A stretch of 64,000 nucleotides of DNA from Candidatus Fermentithermobacillus carboniphilus (GTDB lineage Bacteria > Bacillota > Sulfobacillia > Fermentithermobacillales > Fermentithermobacillaceae), in the NCBI GenBank assembly GCA_018208355.1, contig CP062796.1, positions 1,854,517 to 1,918,516 of the forward strand. The letters are read 5' to 3'. The notes beneath the pieces are model-generated. The model worked only from the letters and a program-made list of their open reading frames with translations, did not search any database and was not told where the DNA came from. Position numbers and translations under genes: made by a program. Shown here in pieces: positions 8,075 through 16,400 of this stretch. The first letter of the stretch is position 1. Every line of letters starts with the position of its first letter.

Positions 8075-9253
8075 TCACCTACCGAATTCCTCCGTCCAGT
8101 CGGCCACCGAATATGTCACCCCAAAATGAACCGGCAAGTCAACATCTTCCCACTCGAACTCGCCTGGGTTAATCTTCAGGACGGTGTTTCCCGTTTCGAG
8201 GTCCACTATCACATCATCTCTGGATATCAAGAGACCCGGGTCAAGGGTTAAAGATTTCTTAACATCTAGTTCGATGCTTCCACTCGAATAAATGAAGAGA
8301 CTTTTCGGAGCGGCACCTTCTTTGTCGATCTGCACCTTGACGCTGGAACTATCGCCACCGACCGCAAGAAGCCTGAGACCGTCCCAAGCATCGCTATCCA
8401 GTGAGGCTTCTAGAGAACCCGAGACCACGAGGATCCCTGTGCCTCCCACGGTTGCATTGGGGTGGCGCTCTCTGAGACTTCCACGGACGTATAGCATTCC
8501 GTCTACCACGAGGCTTCCGTAGTTGTCGAGATCTCCGTCGACGAATCCGAAGGCGTCGCCAGCGATAATAAGGGTTCCTTTCTTACCGATGGTAAGGTTT
8601 CCCTGGACAGCCGTATCATCTTGCCAGGCGACTGTCGTGTCGATTTCGCCAGATGGAAACTCGGTAAATTCAGTATCACGGACTTTTGATTCAAAGGGGC
8701 CAGGTCCAATGTCTGGGATAAGACCGGGAGGTAACTCCGTAATCACGCCAAAACGAGGGTCCGGAAAGTACTCCGAGGGCAAGTCGCTCTGGCTGCAGTA
8801 TACGTTCCCGTATATTTCCATACCGCTCTTGCCATGTGCCTCGTGCTCAATCTCCCCCGCACAGGCAATGACAGCCTCAGAAAGAGAGGCAACAGGAACC
8901 AGCTTAAGTTGAATTTTCTTATTCACTTTCCTGACAGAGCCTGTTGCCGTAACGAGTATCGTTCCGTCCTCGGTTTCTTGACAGGAGGCGGAAGCAACCC
9001 ACTCTCCGGAAGGATCTTCTTTTGTGATAGTGCCGGTTGCATCGACGTTGTAACCGTTTAGTTCTAAGGCTGCTACCATCTCTTCGGCGACGCCTCTCGC
9101 GAGATCCAGGGCTTTTCTAGCCTGCCCCATCTTGATGTTGATGGCCCTCATGTTGCCCTCGGCCAGAACCGCTCCGGTGAGAAGGACCACGAGAAACCCC
9201 ATAAGTACGACGACGGTGATGAGAGCATAACCTGATTCTGCGCCCCCATCCAC
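8075..9253 (-). CDS. PilX-like minor pilin with a bactofilin-like repetitive domain
   Basis: Residues 1-35 hold a prepilin-like N-terminus ('ESGYALITVVVLMG') with a hydrophobic helix, as in PilX proteins. The remaining ~350 residues are not pilin-like. After about residue 180 they become a run of short glycine-punctuated beta strands ('AVQGNLTIGKKGTLIIAG', 'DLDNYGSLVVDGMLYVRG', 'GTGILVVSGSLEASL'), like the right-handed beta-helix of bactofilins. I chose GTG 9253, just after the preceding pilin stop and following GGAAGCGG, rather than in-frame ATGs inside that gene. The usual E5 of type IV pilins is absent (T in its place). Likely a tip-located or surface-exposed minor component; its function is inferred only from operon position. 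Confidence 0.7.
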   Translation of the reverse strand: MDGGAESGYALITVVVLMGFLVVLLTGAVLAEGNMRAINIKMGQARKALDLARGVAEEMVAALELNGYNVDATGTITKEDPSGEWVASASCQETEDGTILVTATGSVRKVNKKIQLKLVPVASLSEAVIACAGEIEHEAHGKSGMEIYGNVYCSQSDLPSEYFPDPRFGVITELPPGLIPDIGPGPFESKVRDTEFTEFPSGEIDTTVAWQDDTAVQGNLTIGKKGTLIIAGDAFGFVDGDLDNYGSLVVDGMLYVRGSLRERHPNATVGGTGILVVSGSLEASLDSDAWDGLRLLAVGGDSSSVKVQIDKEGAAPKSLFIYSSGSIELDVKKSLTLDPGLLISRDDVIVDLETGNTVLKINPGEFEWEDVDLPVHFGVTYSVADWTEEFGR

Positions 9254-9272
9254 CCCGCTTCCAAGCAGCGGC

Positions 9273-9758
9273 TTAATTCGCCCTAAACGCAGCTTTGAAT
9301 AGCTTCGATACATTTTGAGATCGGTCCTCCAACGTGAACTCGACCAGTACGACTCGCACAAATAGGCCCGCTGCCCTGGACCCTTCCACGTATTCATCGC
9401 CGCAAAGCGCCTTTATTCTCAGTGACTTGCACTTAAGCCCACCGTCAGGGAAATTCATTATATTTTCCGAAGAGGGCCGCACCACCGCCAGCCGGAGTTG
9501 TTCTCCCTCAAGAGACAGCGTCACAGTCAGAGAGTCCTTTGCCACGGTGATTCTGTCATTGGAAATGTCTTTTATCTTTCCTCCTGATTCGGAGACCTCC
9601 CTGAACGCTTTCTCGATGTTCTCCACCGCGAAAATACCCTGGTCCCTGATTGCCCGCTCTATGTCAAGTCTCGCTAAAACCCGGGTGGTTAACGTGTAGA
9701 CTTCGACTAGCATTGAAACTATGAGGGTCGCGAGCCCTAGGGCCACGGCCACTTCCAT
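9273..9758 (-). CDS. PilW/GspJ-like minor pilin, start codon uncertain
   Basis: The protein has a type IV prepilin helix ('MEVAVALGLATLIVSMLVEV') and a C-terminal beta domain. ATG 9758 is the first standard start, but the conserved cleavage site G-F-S-L-M-E-V begins four codons upstream. The frame stays open without ATG, GTG or TTG back to a stop at 9855-9857. A true prepilin would need a leader there. Possible rare starts are ATT at 9818 or CTG at 9827 near AAGGGG, giving a leader of about 15-20 residues before the Gly. Part of the pilus operon; it would be cleaved by PilD if the leader is translated. Confidence 0.8.
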   Translation of the reverse strand: MEVAVALGLATLIVSMLVEVYTLTTRVLARLDIERAIRDQGIFAVENIEKAFREVSESGGKIKDISNDRITVAKDSLTVTLSLEGEQLRLAVVRPSSENIMNFPDGGLKCKSLRIKALCGDEYVEGSRAAGLFVRVVLVEFTLEDRSQNVSKLFKAAFRAN

Positions 9759-9786
9759 CAGGGAAAAGCCCGCGGATTTTTCCGCT

Positions 9787-10155
9787 TCACTTTTGCCGCA
9801 CCATGGACTCGGTGGAATATACCTCAGCCCCTTGCCTATCGCGTACAGTGATGACTACCCTGAATAACCCCGGGCTGACTTGCTCGACTAAATAGCTGGA
9901 TTCACCGAGCGTGTCAAATTCTTCGGGAACCCACCATCCTTGACCCGGAGTGATCGGGGTAGAGGATCGTATCTCTTCCATCTTGATCCTTGCAGCCATC
10001 ATGCCCTGGACCCTTGCGTCTTCTCTTTTGGACATGTACATCACTGCACTGATTTGAGAAGAAACGAGCATAAGGAGAATAGATGCAAGGGCCAGGGCTA
10101 CCACCACATCAAGCATCAGAGAGCCGCGTTGGTGGAGCATAGCTAACGTAGCCAA
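9787..10155 (-). CDS. PilV/GspI-like minor pilin
   Basis: A 122-residue prepilin with a short leader ending 'LHQRG', then the mature N-terminus 'SLMLDVVVALALASILL' and a hydrophobic helix. Asp replaces the usual Glu at mature position 5. The C-terminal part contains 'GWWVPEEFDT' and a beta-rich tail. It starts at TTG 10155 or ATG 10140; neither has a strong ribosome-binding site. The gene follows pilA and precedes the PilW-like gene, the usual place for minor pilins that prime pilus assembly. Confidence 0.8.
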   Translation of the reverse strand: MATLAMLHQRGSLMLDVVVALALASILLMLVSSQISAVMYMSKREDARVQGMMAARIKMEEIRSSTPITPGQGWWVPEEFDTLGESSYLVEQVSPGLFRVVITVRDRQGAEVYSTESMVRQK

Positions 10156-10173
10156 ATCATCATAATTAGGCTA

Positions 10174-10548
10174 TTACCGACTCCAATCAACTGTCCCATC
10201 GGGCTTAAGCGTCATACTTACCTGAAAAGTAGTGCCGGATTTTTGTGCAACTGCCACAAAGTTTTGATTGTCGGCGTTACCCCAAAGATCCCAGTCCGAT
10301 TTATCGTAATTCCCAAGGTCATCAAGATTCTGCGGGAATCTACCGTTCTCCAGGAAGTAACTCCACACATCGACCCTTACCTGTTGCAGAATGGCTTTTG
10401 CCTGTGATACGTACGCGTTATCTCTGACCTTGGCGTAGACTGGATACGCGACTGCAGCCAGTATAGCAATTACAGCCATTACCATTACGAGTTCAAACAA
10501 GGTGAACCCTTTTTCCGATGAGAGAATTCTCTTTTTCTGGTTTCTCAC
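10174..10548 (-). CDS. pilA: Major type IV pilin / pseudopilin
   Basis: 124 residues with a perfect prepilin site: a basic leader, then 'KG-FTLFELVMVMAVIAIL', containing Gly-1, Phe+1 and Glu+5. The C-terminal domain is short and ends in 'QVSMTLKPDGTVDWSR', resembling small Gram-positive pilins and GspG-type pseudopilins. I chose GTG 10548 because GGGGGAG lies six bases upstream; an ATG ten codons earlier has no such site. It directly follows pilC and is probably the main fibre subunit. Confidence 0.9.
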   Translation of the reverse strand: MRNQKKRILSSEKGFTLFELVMVMAVIAILAAVAYPVYAKVRDNAYVSQAKAILQQVRVDVWSYFLENGRFPQNLDDLGNYDKSDWDLWGNADNQNFVAVAQKSGTTFQVSMTLKPDGTVDWSR

Positions 10549-10657
10549 GATTTCTCCCCCCGAAATGCACTGCATCATTTATCTGGATCTTACGCCAGAT
10601 CTTGCTCATGACGCAATAACAACCACGAGAAAGCGACACATCGTTGCGGTTACATCA

Positions 10658-11866
10658 CTACATTACTACATTCAGGGCCTCTAACACCGGCCCGAACACG
10701 GCAAGTGCCACAAGGCCCACTATCACCCCGATCACCAGGATCAACGCGGGCTCAACCAGGGAAGATAGGGTGCCGAGCAAACGTTCGACTTCGCCCTCGT
10801 AAAATGAGCACGCGTTGGAGATCATTTCCGCGAGACTGCCGGTATTTTCCCCTGCAGATGCCAGTTCGCACAAAAGCAGCGGAAATGCCCCGGAATCCCT
10901 CATGGCATCGCCGATCCCGGACCCTCTTTCCACCTCCTTTCTTATGGCCTGCGTGGCGTCTCTAAGAATGTACGAACCTGAAGCTTGGCCGGCATATTCG
11001 AACGATTGGAGAACGGGAACCCCGCTCCTGAGGAGCATCGAAAAAGTCCGTGAGAACCTGGCGTAATATGACGATTGGAGAAACTTTCCCCAAACTGGAA
11101 TCCGGAGCAGAAGCCGTTCGAATCTTGCGGCCGTCTCTTCTCTCGAACGGAGGTATTTGAGGAACAGCCATGCTCCGAGAACCGCCACGATAACCAATGG
11201 CCAATACTTACTGAGAAACTGCGACCATCGAATGATCAGCCTGGTGGCCGGCGGAAGTTTTTCGACGCTTCCGAAAAGCCCCGCAAATGTCGGCACAACA
11301 AACGTGAGAAGAAGAAGAATGACCGCAGTTGTGACAACCAGGATCAAAAGCGGGTATACCATTGCCGATCGGACTTTATCCTGAAAATCGGAAGATCTGA
11401 GGGCTTGTTTTCCGGTATACTCAAGGACATCTGCTAGGTTCCCCGAAGCTTCGGAAGCCCTGACAGCTTCCACTTCCCAGGGTTCAAACATCTGTCCATG
11501 GGCGCGCAGCGCCTCGTGGAATTCGAGTCCTCTTTCGATGTCCTTGGCCATAAGTTTCAGCACTCTGGACACAGCCGGATTAAGTTCAGAAGACATATAC
11601 TCAATGGAAGCCCGGAGTGGTATACCGGCCTTAAGAAAAGCTGAGAGTTCAATGAGAATCAAAGCTTTGTTACGCTGGGATGTTCTCGAGAGAGGCACAA
11701 AAGATTTCAGGAAACTCTCGAGCCACCCCACTCGCTTGAGAGAGGTGACTATGTATCCTTGCCGATCCATCTCGTCCAGGAAAACATAAAGTTCCTGGAT
11801 GTCGGCCCTTTCTGTTATAGACCGTCCGGTCTCCCTATGTACCGCCCTGTAACGATATGTTGCCAA
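10658..11866 (-). CDS. pilC: Type IV pilus inner-membrane platform protein PilC (GspF family)
   Basis: About 402 residues with the duplicated GspF/PilC domain: two cytoplasmic helical bundles ('ELSAFLKAGIPLRASIEYM' and 'RTFSMLLRSGVPVLQSFEYA') each followed by membrane helices, and a final helix pair at the C-terminus. PilC is the membrane base on which PilB and PilT act. TTG 11866 gives the canonical N-terminus M-A-T-Y-R-Y-R-A-V and has AGGAGG 10 bases upstream. A GTG nine codons earlier lies inside the ribosome-binding region and is unlikely. Confidence 0.92.
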   Translation of the reverse strand: MATYRYRAVHRETGRSITERADIQELYVFLDEMDRQGYIVTSLKRVGWLESFLKSFVPLSRTSQRNKALILIELSAFLKAGIPLRASIEYMSSELNPAVSRVLKLMAKDIERGLEFHEALRAHGQMFEPWEVEAVRASEASGNLADVLEYTGKQALRSSDFQDKVRSAMVYPLLILVVTTAVILLLLTFVVPTFAGLFGSVEKLPPATRLIIRWSQFLSKYWPLVIVAVLGAWLFLKYLRSREETAARFERLLLRIPVWGKFLQSSYYARFSRTFSMLLRSGVPVLQSFEYAGQASGSYILRDATQAIRKEVERGSGIGDAMRDSGAFPLLLCELASAGENTGSLAEMISNACSFYEGEVERLLGTLSSLVEPALILVIGVIVGLVALAVFGPVLEALNVVM

Positions 11867-11997
11867 AGCGGCATATCCTCCTGAATGGTGCACAAACTAC
11901 CATAAGCCTCACGATGTGGTCTACGCAAAAATCGCCGTTGCCCCTCCTGAATGGTGCGGGGACTTACCCTAAACACTGTAACCCATATATATCGCTA
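11867..11997 (-). repeat. pilB-pilC spacer with a 15-bp direct repeat that includes a ribosome-binding site
   Basis: On the minus strand GCACCATTCAGGAGG occurs twice, ending at 11877 and again about 68 bp further upstream (11945-11959). The downstream copy provides the pilC ribosome-binding site. The upstream copy has no good start codon after it. Confidence 0.5.
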
Positions 11998-13740
11998 TCA
12001 ATAGCTTTCGTCTCCGCTGAAGACTCTCTGGACCTCTTCCCACGTCGTAATACCTTCCAGCACTTTCCTCGCGCCGTCGGCTAATAGCCCTTGGTGACGC
12101 TTGGCAGGGTTCAGGAACGGGTCAGCCTTCGGATCCTCTGAGGCCATGAACCTTCTCCTGAACTCCTCGTCCACCACGATTATCTCGGAAATCGCAGTTC
12201 TTCCCCTGTAACCTTTGTGGAAACAGGTTGGGCAAGCCTTTGCGGAGTACATCCTTACCCTTGCTTCCTCCCTGGAGACCCCTGCCGCCCTCAGAATCTC
12301 GTCTAGAACTTCGTCCGGCGGCGACCACGACTTCTTGCACCAGGGGCACAGGGTCCGGACAAGACGCTGGCTGAACAGAGCCACGATCGACGAGAGGGCC
12401 ATGTACTTATTGACGCCCATCTCTTCAAACCGCATGAGGACAGAAAGCGCGTCGTTGGCATGTATGGTTGTGAGGACAAGGTGACCCGTCAGGGCGGCCC
12501 GGAAAGCTATCTCAGCCGTTTCGACATCCCGGATCTCGCCGATCATGATGATATCGGGGTCTTGCCGCAATACGTGCCGTACGACGGTGGCAAAGCTCAA
12601 TCCCGACTTTATGTTAACCTGGGTGTGGTTTACACCCGGGATTACGTATTCCACCGGGTCTTCAACGGTTACTATGTTCTTGCCGGGAGCATTTATCTCC
12701 CGCAGTGCCGCAGCCAGTGTGGTGGATTTACCGCTCCCGGTGGGTCCGGCCACCACGATCATTCCATAGGGCAGCGATAAGACCTTCTTAAAACGTTGGA
12801 GGACGCCGGAGGACAGGCCGAGGGCCTCGAGGGACGTGTAGTCTGTCGATTGTTCCAGGAGCCTTATGACGACTTTTTCGCCGAAAATGGTGGGGAGGGT
12901 CGAGACGCGGAGATCGTAAGGTCTGCCATCGATCGAGGTGGAGAAACGGCCGTCCTGGGGTAACCTTTTTTCCGCGATGTCCATGCCGCCAAGGACTTTG
13001 AGACGCGTGACTATTGCATCGTGAAGGGTCCGTGGCGGCGCTCCCGCTTGTTCAAGCACCCCGTCTATCCTGAACCTTATCTTGCTCTTATCGGAAAAAG
13101 GCTCTATATGGATATCGGATGCGCCGCGCCTGGCGGCTTCCTTGATCATGTTGTCTACCACATTGATTATTGGCTCGTCTTCCAAACGGAGGGGTCTCGG
13201 CGAAGAAGGAGAAGGTGCAGTTTCGTCCGTCCGTACCCTTTGTTGAAGGTTTCGTAGACGCGTCAGCCGGAACGCTGCTCTCTCGACGTTAGAAGGGAGC
13301 TCGTAAAGGCGCTGTATGGCATCGTCTATATCTTCCGGGATGGCGAGCATGGGCGATACTTTGAGCCCCGTCTTGGTGCGGATCGCCTCAAGGATGCCGA
13401 GATCGGACGGGTTTTCTACCGCCACATCGAGGATATCGCCTCTTATGGCAACAGGGATGGCCCGTAGCCTTCTGGCATCGGCGACTGATAAAAGTTTTAA
13501 AACTTCAGGGTCCGGAGTCACATTCCGAAGGTCACAGAACGGAACGCCCAGCTGTTTTGCGAGGGCCTCGTAAAACTTGTGAGCCGAAAGAGCCCCCATT
13601 TTAATGAGGATCTCCCCAAGTTTTCCGCCGGATTGCCGTTGAGCCTCCACTGCCTTTTGGAGGGTGTCAGGATCCACGAGTTTGTCGTTTACGAGGAGCG
13701 TCCCGATCTTCTCTAATTCATTCAAGGCTCCCCACCTCAT
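11998..13740 (-). CDS. pilB: Type IV pilus extension ATPase PilB (GspE family)
   Basis: 580 residues. The N-terminal T2SSE/MshEN-type domain (about 10-150) is followed by the hexameric ATPase core with Walker A 'GPTGSGKSTT', the Asp box, Walker B 'IMIGEIRDVETAEIA' and the His box 'GHLVLTTIHAND'. A zinc-binding four-Cys site ('CPWC' and 'CPTC') lies near residues 465-500. This is the motor that powers pilus extension. ATG 13740 overlaps pilT by 23 bp; a TTG at 13725 with GGGGA in front is an equally plausible start. Full length for the family. Confidence 0.95.
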   Translation of the reverse strand: MRWGALNELEKIGTLLVNDKLVDPDTLQKAVEAQRQSGGKLGEILIKMGALSAHKFYEALAKQLGVPFCDLRNVTPDPEVLKLLSVADARRLRAIPVAIRGDILDVAVENPSDLGILEAIRTKTGLKVSPMLAIPEDIDDAIQRLYELPSNVERAAFRLTRLRNLQQRVRTDETAPSPSSPRPLRLEDEPIINVVDNMIKEAARRGASDIHIEPFSDKSKIRFRIDGVLEQAGAPPRTLHDAIVTRLKVLGGMDIAEKRLPQDGRFSTSIDGRPYDLRVSTLPTIFGEKVVIRLLEQSTDYTSLEALGLSSGVLQRFKKVLSLPYGMIVVAGPTGSGKSTTLAAALREINAPGKNIVTVEDPVEYVIPGVNHTQVNIKSGLSFATVVRHVLRQDPDIIMIGEIRDVETAEIAFRAALTGHLVLTTIHANDALSVLMRFEEMGVNKYMALSSIVALFSQRLVRTLCPWCKKSWSPPDEVLDEILRAAGVSREEARVRMYSAKACPTCFHKGYRGRTAISEIIVVDEEFRRRFMASEDPKADPFLNPAKRHQGLLADGARKVLEGITTWEEVQRVFSGDESY

Positions 13741-14782
13741 CCCAGACGTCTTCTCGGGACACTAATCCTTTTCTCACCAGTTCTTCGATGGAGTTCGCCA
13801 TGGTGACCATCCCGAACCGCCGACCTGCTTCCATTGTAGTGATTATTTGATGGTACTCGTTCTTCCGTATGAGGTTTCGCACTGGCGGAGTCGCCACGAG
13901 GATTTCGTATGCCAGGACTCTTCTCTTTCTGTCTTTAGAAGGCAAGAGTTTTTGAGCAAAGACGCCATTTAAGGCCCTCGACAGGGAACTTCTGGCAAAC
14001 TCCTGGCGACCTGCAGGGAAAAGATCTATGAATCTATCTATCGCCCGTATGGCAGAAGGGGTGTGCATCGTTGAGATGACGAGATGCCCGGTCTCTGAAG
14101 CCAGAAGGGCAGCGTCCGCCGCCTCAGGGTCCCGGAGTTCTCCCAGGATTATCACGTCGGGGCTTTCCCTCAGGGCATCTATGAGCCCATGGTGGAAAGA
14201 AATACAGTCGACGCCCACTTCTTTCTGGGATACAAGTCCGTTGAAATGGTCAAGCTTGAACTCTACTGGGTCCTCAATGGAAACCAGTCTCACCGATTTG
14301 GTCTCCAGAAGGTAACGCATTAGAGAGGCTAGGGTTGTCGATTTACCAGAACCGGTGGGACCCGTAATCAGCAATAGTCCGGGGCGCTTGCACAGGTCGA
14401 CGAGGATCGCTGGTAGGTTCAGGTCCTCTGGGCGGGGGACCTCCAGTGGGATGAGCCTTATGGTCAAAGCATAATTCCCCATTTCCCGAGACACATGAAC
14501 CCTGAGTCGGCATGCTCCGGGAACTTCGTAGGCGACATCCCACGATAGGTCGTCTTCATTCCGAGACGAGACGTGCGTCAAGGCCCCCGCTTCGGAATGA
14601 GAGTTCCTGCCGGCAAAAAATTCCACGGCTTTCTCAGTATCTTCCGGAAGGAGAGGTGGATAATCAAGCTTTGTGAGGTACCCCGCAATTCTCAAGGTTG
14701 GCGGTGCCCCGATAAGCAAATAGAGATCAGAAGCACCCAAATTCACCGCCTGTCTTATCAAATGTTCGATATCAATGTGCAA
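13718..14782 (-). CDS. pilT: Type IV pilus retraction ATPase PilT
   Basis: 354 residues with the PilT layout: an N-terminal PAS-like domain ('LGASDLYLLIGAPPTLRI'), Walker A 'GPTGSGKSTT', the Asp box 'SIEDPVEF', Walker B 'VIILGELRDPEAADAAL' and His box 'GHLVISTMHT'. The retraction-specific AIRNLIRE-like motif reads 'PVRNLIRKNEYHQI'. It starts at TTG 14782 behind GAGGGG and is the first gene of the pilus operon, overlapping pilB. A PilT implies retractile pili for twitching or DNA uptake. Confidence 0.94.
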   Translation of the reverse strand: MHIDIEHLIRQAVNLGASDLYLLIGAPPTLRIAGYLTKLDYPPLLPEDTEKAVEFFAGRNSHSEAGALTHVSSRNEDDLSWDVAYEVPGACRLRVHVSREMGNYALTIRLIPLEVPRPEDLNLPAILVDLCKRPGLLLITGPTGSGKSTTLASLMRYLLETKSVRLVSIEDPVEFKLDHFNGLVSQKEVGVDCISFHHGLIDALRESPDVIILGELRDPEAADAALLASETGHLVISTMHTPSAIRAIDRFIDLFPAGRQEFARSSLSRALNGVFAQKLLPSKDRKRRVLAYEILVATPPVRNLIRKNEYHQIITTMEAGRRFGMVTMANSIEELVRKGLVSREDVWDEVGSLE

Positions 14783-15005
14783 TTGCCCCTCACTGAACTC
14801 CTTTCGCGCTCCTTGGAGGCATTTGCGATGACTTGGGTTGCATTCGACGAGAATTTAAAAAGTTCCTCCAGAATCTCCAAAATTTTTACGGGGTGTAGAT
14901 TGAACCAGAAACCTTGCACCTCCTGGAACGTCTGGGCATCGCACAAGGCCATATTCAGGTGCAGATTGACAGGAGCAGATTCACAGGACGAGATTGACAT
15001 GAGCC
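14783..15005. other. Divergent intergenic region before pilT and the YqfO-domain gene
   Basis: About 220 bases between divergent genes, expected to hold both promoters. Open frames crossing it look like non-coding antisense of pilT. I could not assign promoter boxes. Confidence 0.4.
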
Positions 15006-16214
15006 TTGCGTCTTCCGGTCGTTGTCCGTATAACGGGGTTGATGGAACGACATGGAATGGGGGAAATGGCCGTGTTGAGCGTTCCTTTCAGCGGTACCGT
15101 GGAAGACCTCCTGGAAGTGATCGGGCGGGTGGTCCCTCACGCTTCTCCCGAGGAGGGCGAATGCGATTGGCATCCTCCGGAGCTGCTTGTGGGAGAACCG
15201 GACTCCCGCGTGGTTCGCATCGTTTTCGATACGGGGCTGGAACTAGATCCCGGCAGGCTAGATAGCATGTTTGACTCATTGCAGGAAGGAGATTGTCTCG
15301 TATTGCTGGAATCAACCGGGACCCCTTTGTGGAATCCACCTCCACCTGATAGGGATCGAGTCCGGCGGAGTGTCACCCGTACTGAGATGGCAAAGTGGAC
15401 TACCGGGTTCCTCGGCAGAATCGAGAGAGCCGGAGCAGCCCTCATCTGGCTCGGTGACACGTGGGAAGCGTGGGAGAAAGGTCCCGCGTCCCTCATGTCA
15501 GAAAAGATCAAGGAGAGGCTACACGTTGAAAGCGTAACACCAATCGAAAAAGTCCTGGTAGAAAAAGCGTTCAAGGTCGTGGTCTTCGTTCCAAGAGGTC
15601 ACGAGGACAAGGTCCGCAACGCGATGGCGAGGGCAGGCGCAGGCCACATAGGAAACTACAGCCATTGTACGTTTCAAGCCCCCGGTAAGGGCACTTTCCT
15701 TCCCCTCGAGGGAAGCAATCCGTACATAGGCAGCACTGGCAAGCTCGAGATGACCGACGAATTCCGTCTTGAAACCATAGTCAGGGAGCGAAGGCTCCGC
15801 ATGACCATAGAGGCGATGCTAAAGTCCCATCCATATGAAGAAGTGGCCTACGACGTATTCAGGCTCGAAAACGGGTCGCTTGTGTTAGGAGGAGCGCTTC
15901 AAGTTGTGCTCAAGGAACAGGTTGATATCAAAGAGCTCGTCGAGATCTTCTCCGGGGATATGCGGTGCGCTGACCTTACTCCGCCCGGAGGGACCACGGA
16001 TAACGTTTTAGTCTGCCGGTTCTGCGGCCCACGGGAAATTTCGGCGGCAAAGAGAACCGGTGCAGGTGTCGTGGTCTACCTCGAAGATACTTATCCAGGT
16101 ATGGTTTGGAGGCGCAGGTTCGGGATCTGTGGCATAAAAGCCGGGAAAGGCGTGTACGCGGATGTGTTACGGGCACTTGCCGATTCTATTGCCGGCGAGC
16201 TTTCCGCGTATTAA
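15006..16214 (+). CDS. Protein with a stand-alone YqfO (NIF3-inserted, CutA-like) domain
   Basis: 402 residues. The middle part (about 195-300) is a clear copy of the domain normally inserted in Nif3/YqfO proteins: 'KVVVFVPRGHEDKVRNAM', 'AGAGHIGNYSHCTF', 'LEGSNPYIGSTGKLE' and 'MLKSHPYEEVAYDVF'. The flanking NIF3 metal-binding halves are absent. The N-terminus (about 1-115) has a ubiquitin/ThiS-like rhythm (beta strand 'LPVVVRITGLM', 'TVEDLLEVIGRVV', then 'LQEGDCLVLLES'), which is suggestive only. The ~100-residue C-terminus is unrecognised. It starts at TTG 15006 or ATG 15042, as neither ribosome-binding site is strong. It is a single-gene unit bounded by a bidirectional hairpin. The function is unknown. 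Confidence 0.7.
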   Translation: MRLPVVVRITGLMERHGMGEMAVLSVPFSGTVEDLLEVIGRVVPHASPEEGECDWHPPELLVGEPDSRVVRIVFDTGLELDPGRLDSMFDSLQEGDCLVLLESTGTPLWNPPPPDRDRVRRSVTRTEMAKWTTGFLGRIERAGAALIWLGDTWEAWEKGPASLMSEKIKERLHVESVTPIEKVLVEKAFKVVVFVPRGHEDKVRNAMARAGAGHIGNYSHCTFQAPGKGTFLPLEGSNPYIGSTGKLEMTDEFRLETIVRERRLRMTIEAMLKSHPYEEVAYDVFRLENGSLVLGGALQVVLKEQVDIKELVEIFSGDMRCADLTPPGGTTDNVLVCRFCGPREISAAKRTGAGVVVYLEDTYPGMVWRRRFGICGIKAGKGVYADVLRALADSIAGELSAY

Positions 16215-16315
16215 CGGGGTCCGGGAACTAAGCACTAGGGGCAGATAATTACGTCCTCCATGGGCCGTTCGGACAAGCCAAGTTGCCGTACAATTTGACC
16301 TGGCCAGCCGAAAAA

Positions 16316-16351
16316 GGGAGAGGAGGCGGATACCTCCCCTCCCTGAGTTTT
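16316..16351. terminator. Bidirectional terminator between convergent genes
   Basis: GGGAGAGGAGG (16316-16326) pairs with CCTCCCCTCCC (16333-16343) with one mismatch around a CGGATA loop. AAAAA precedes the stem and TGAGTTTTC follows, so it can serve both the plus-strand YqfO-domain gene and the minus-strand SLH gene. Confidence 0.7.
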
Positions 16352-16400
16352 CATCTGAAACGGCCTTCCCGGCGGTCTTTTATTGCGCGGCTGGTTACGG

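Noticed and set aside
14573..15265. A 230-codon open frame on the plus strand opposite pilT and into the next gene
   Set aside because: It overlaps two well-supported genes, has an odd composition and no homologous motifs; it is antisense noise.
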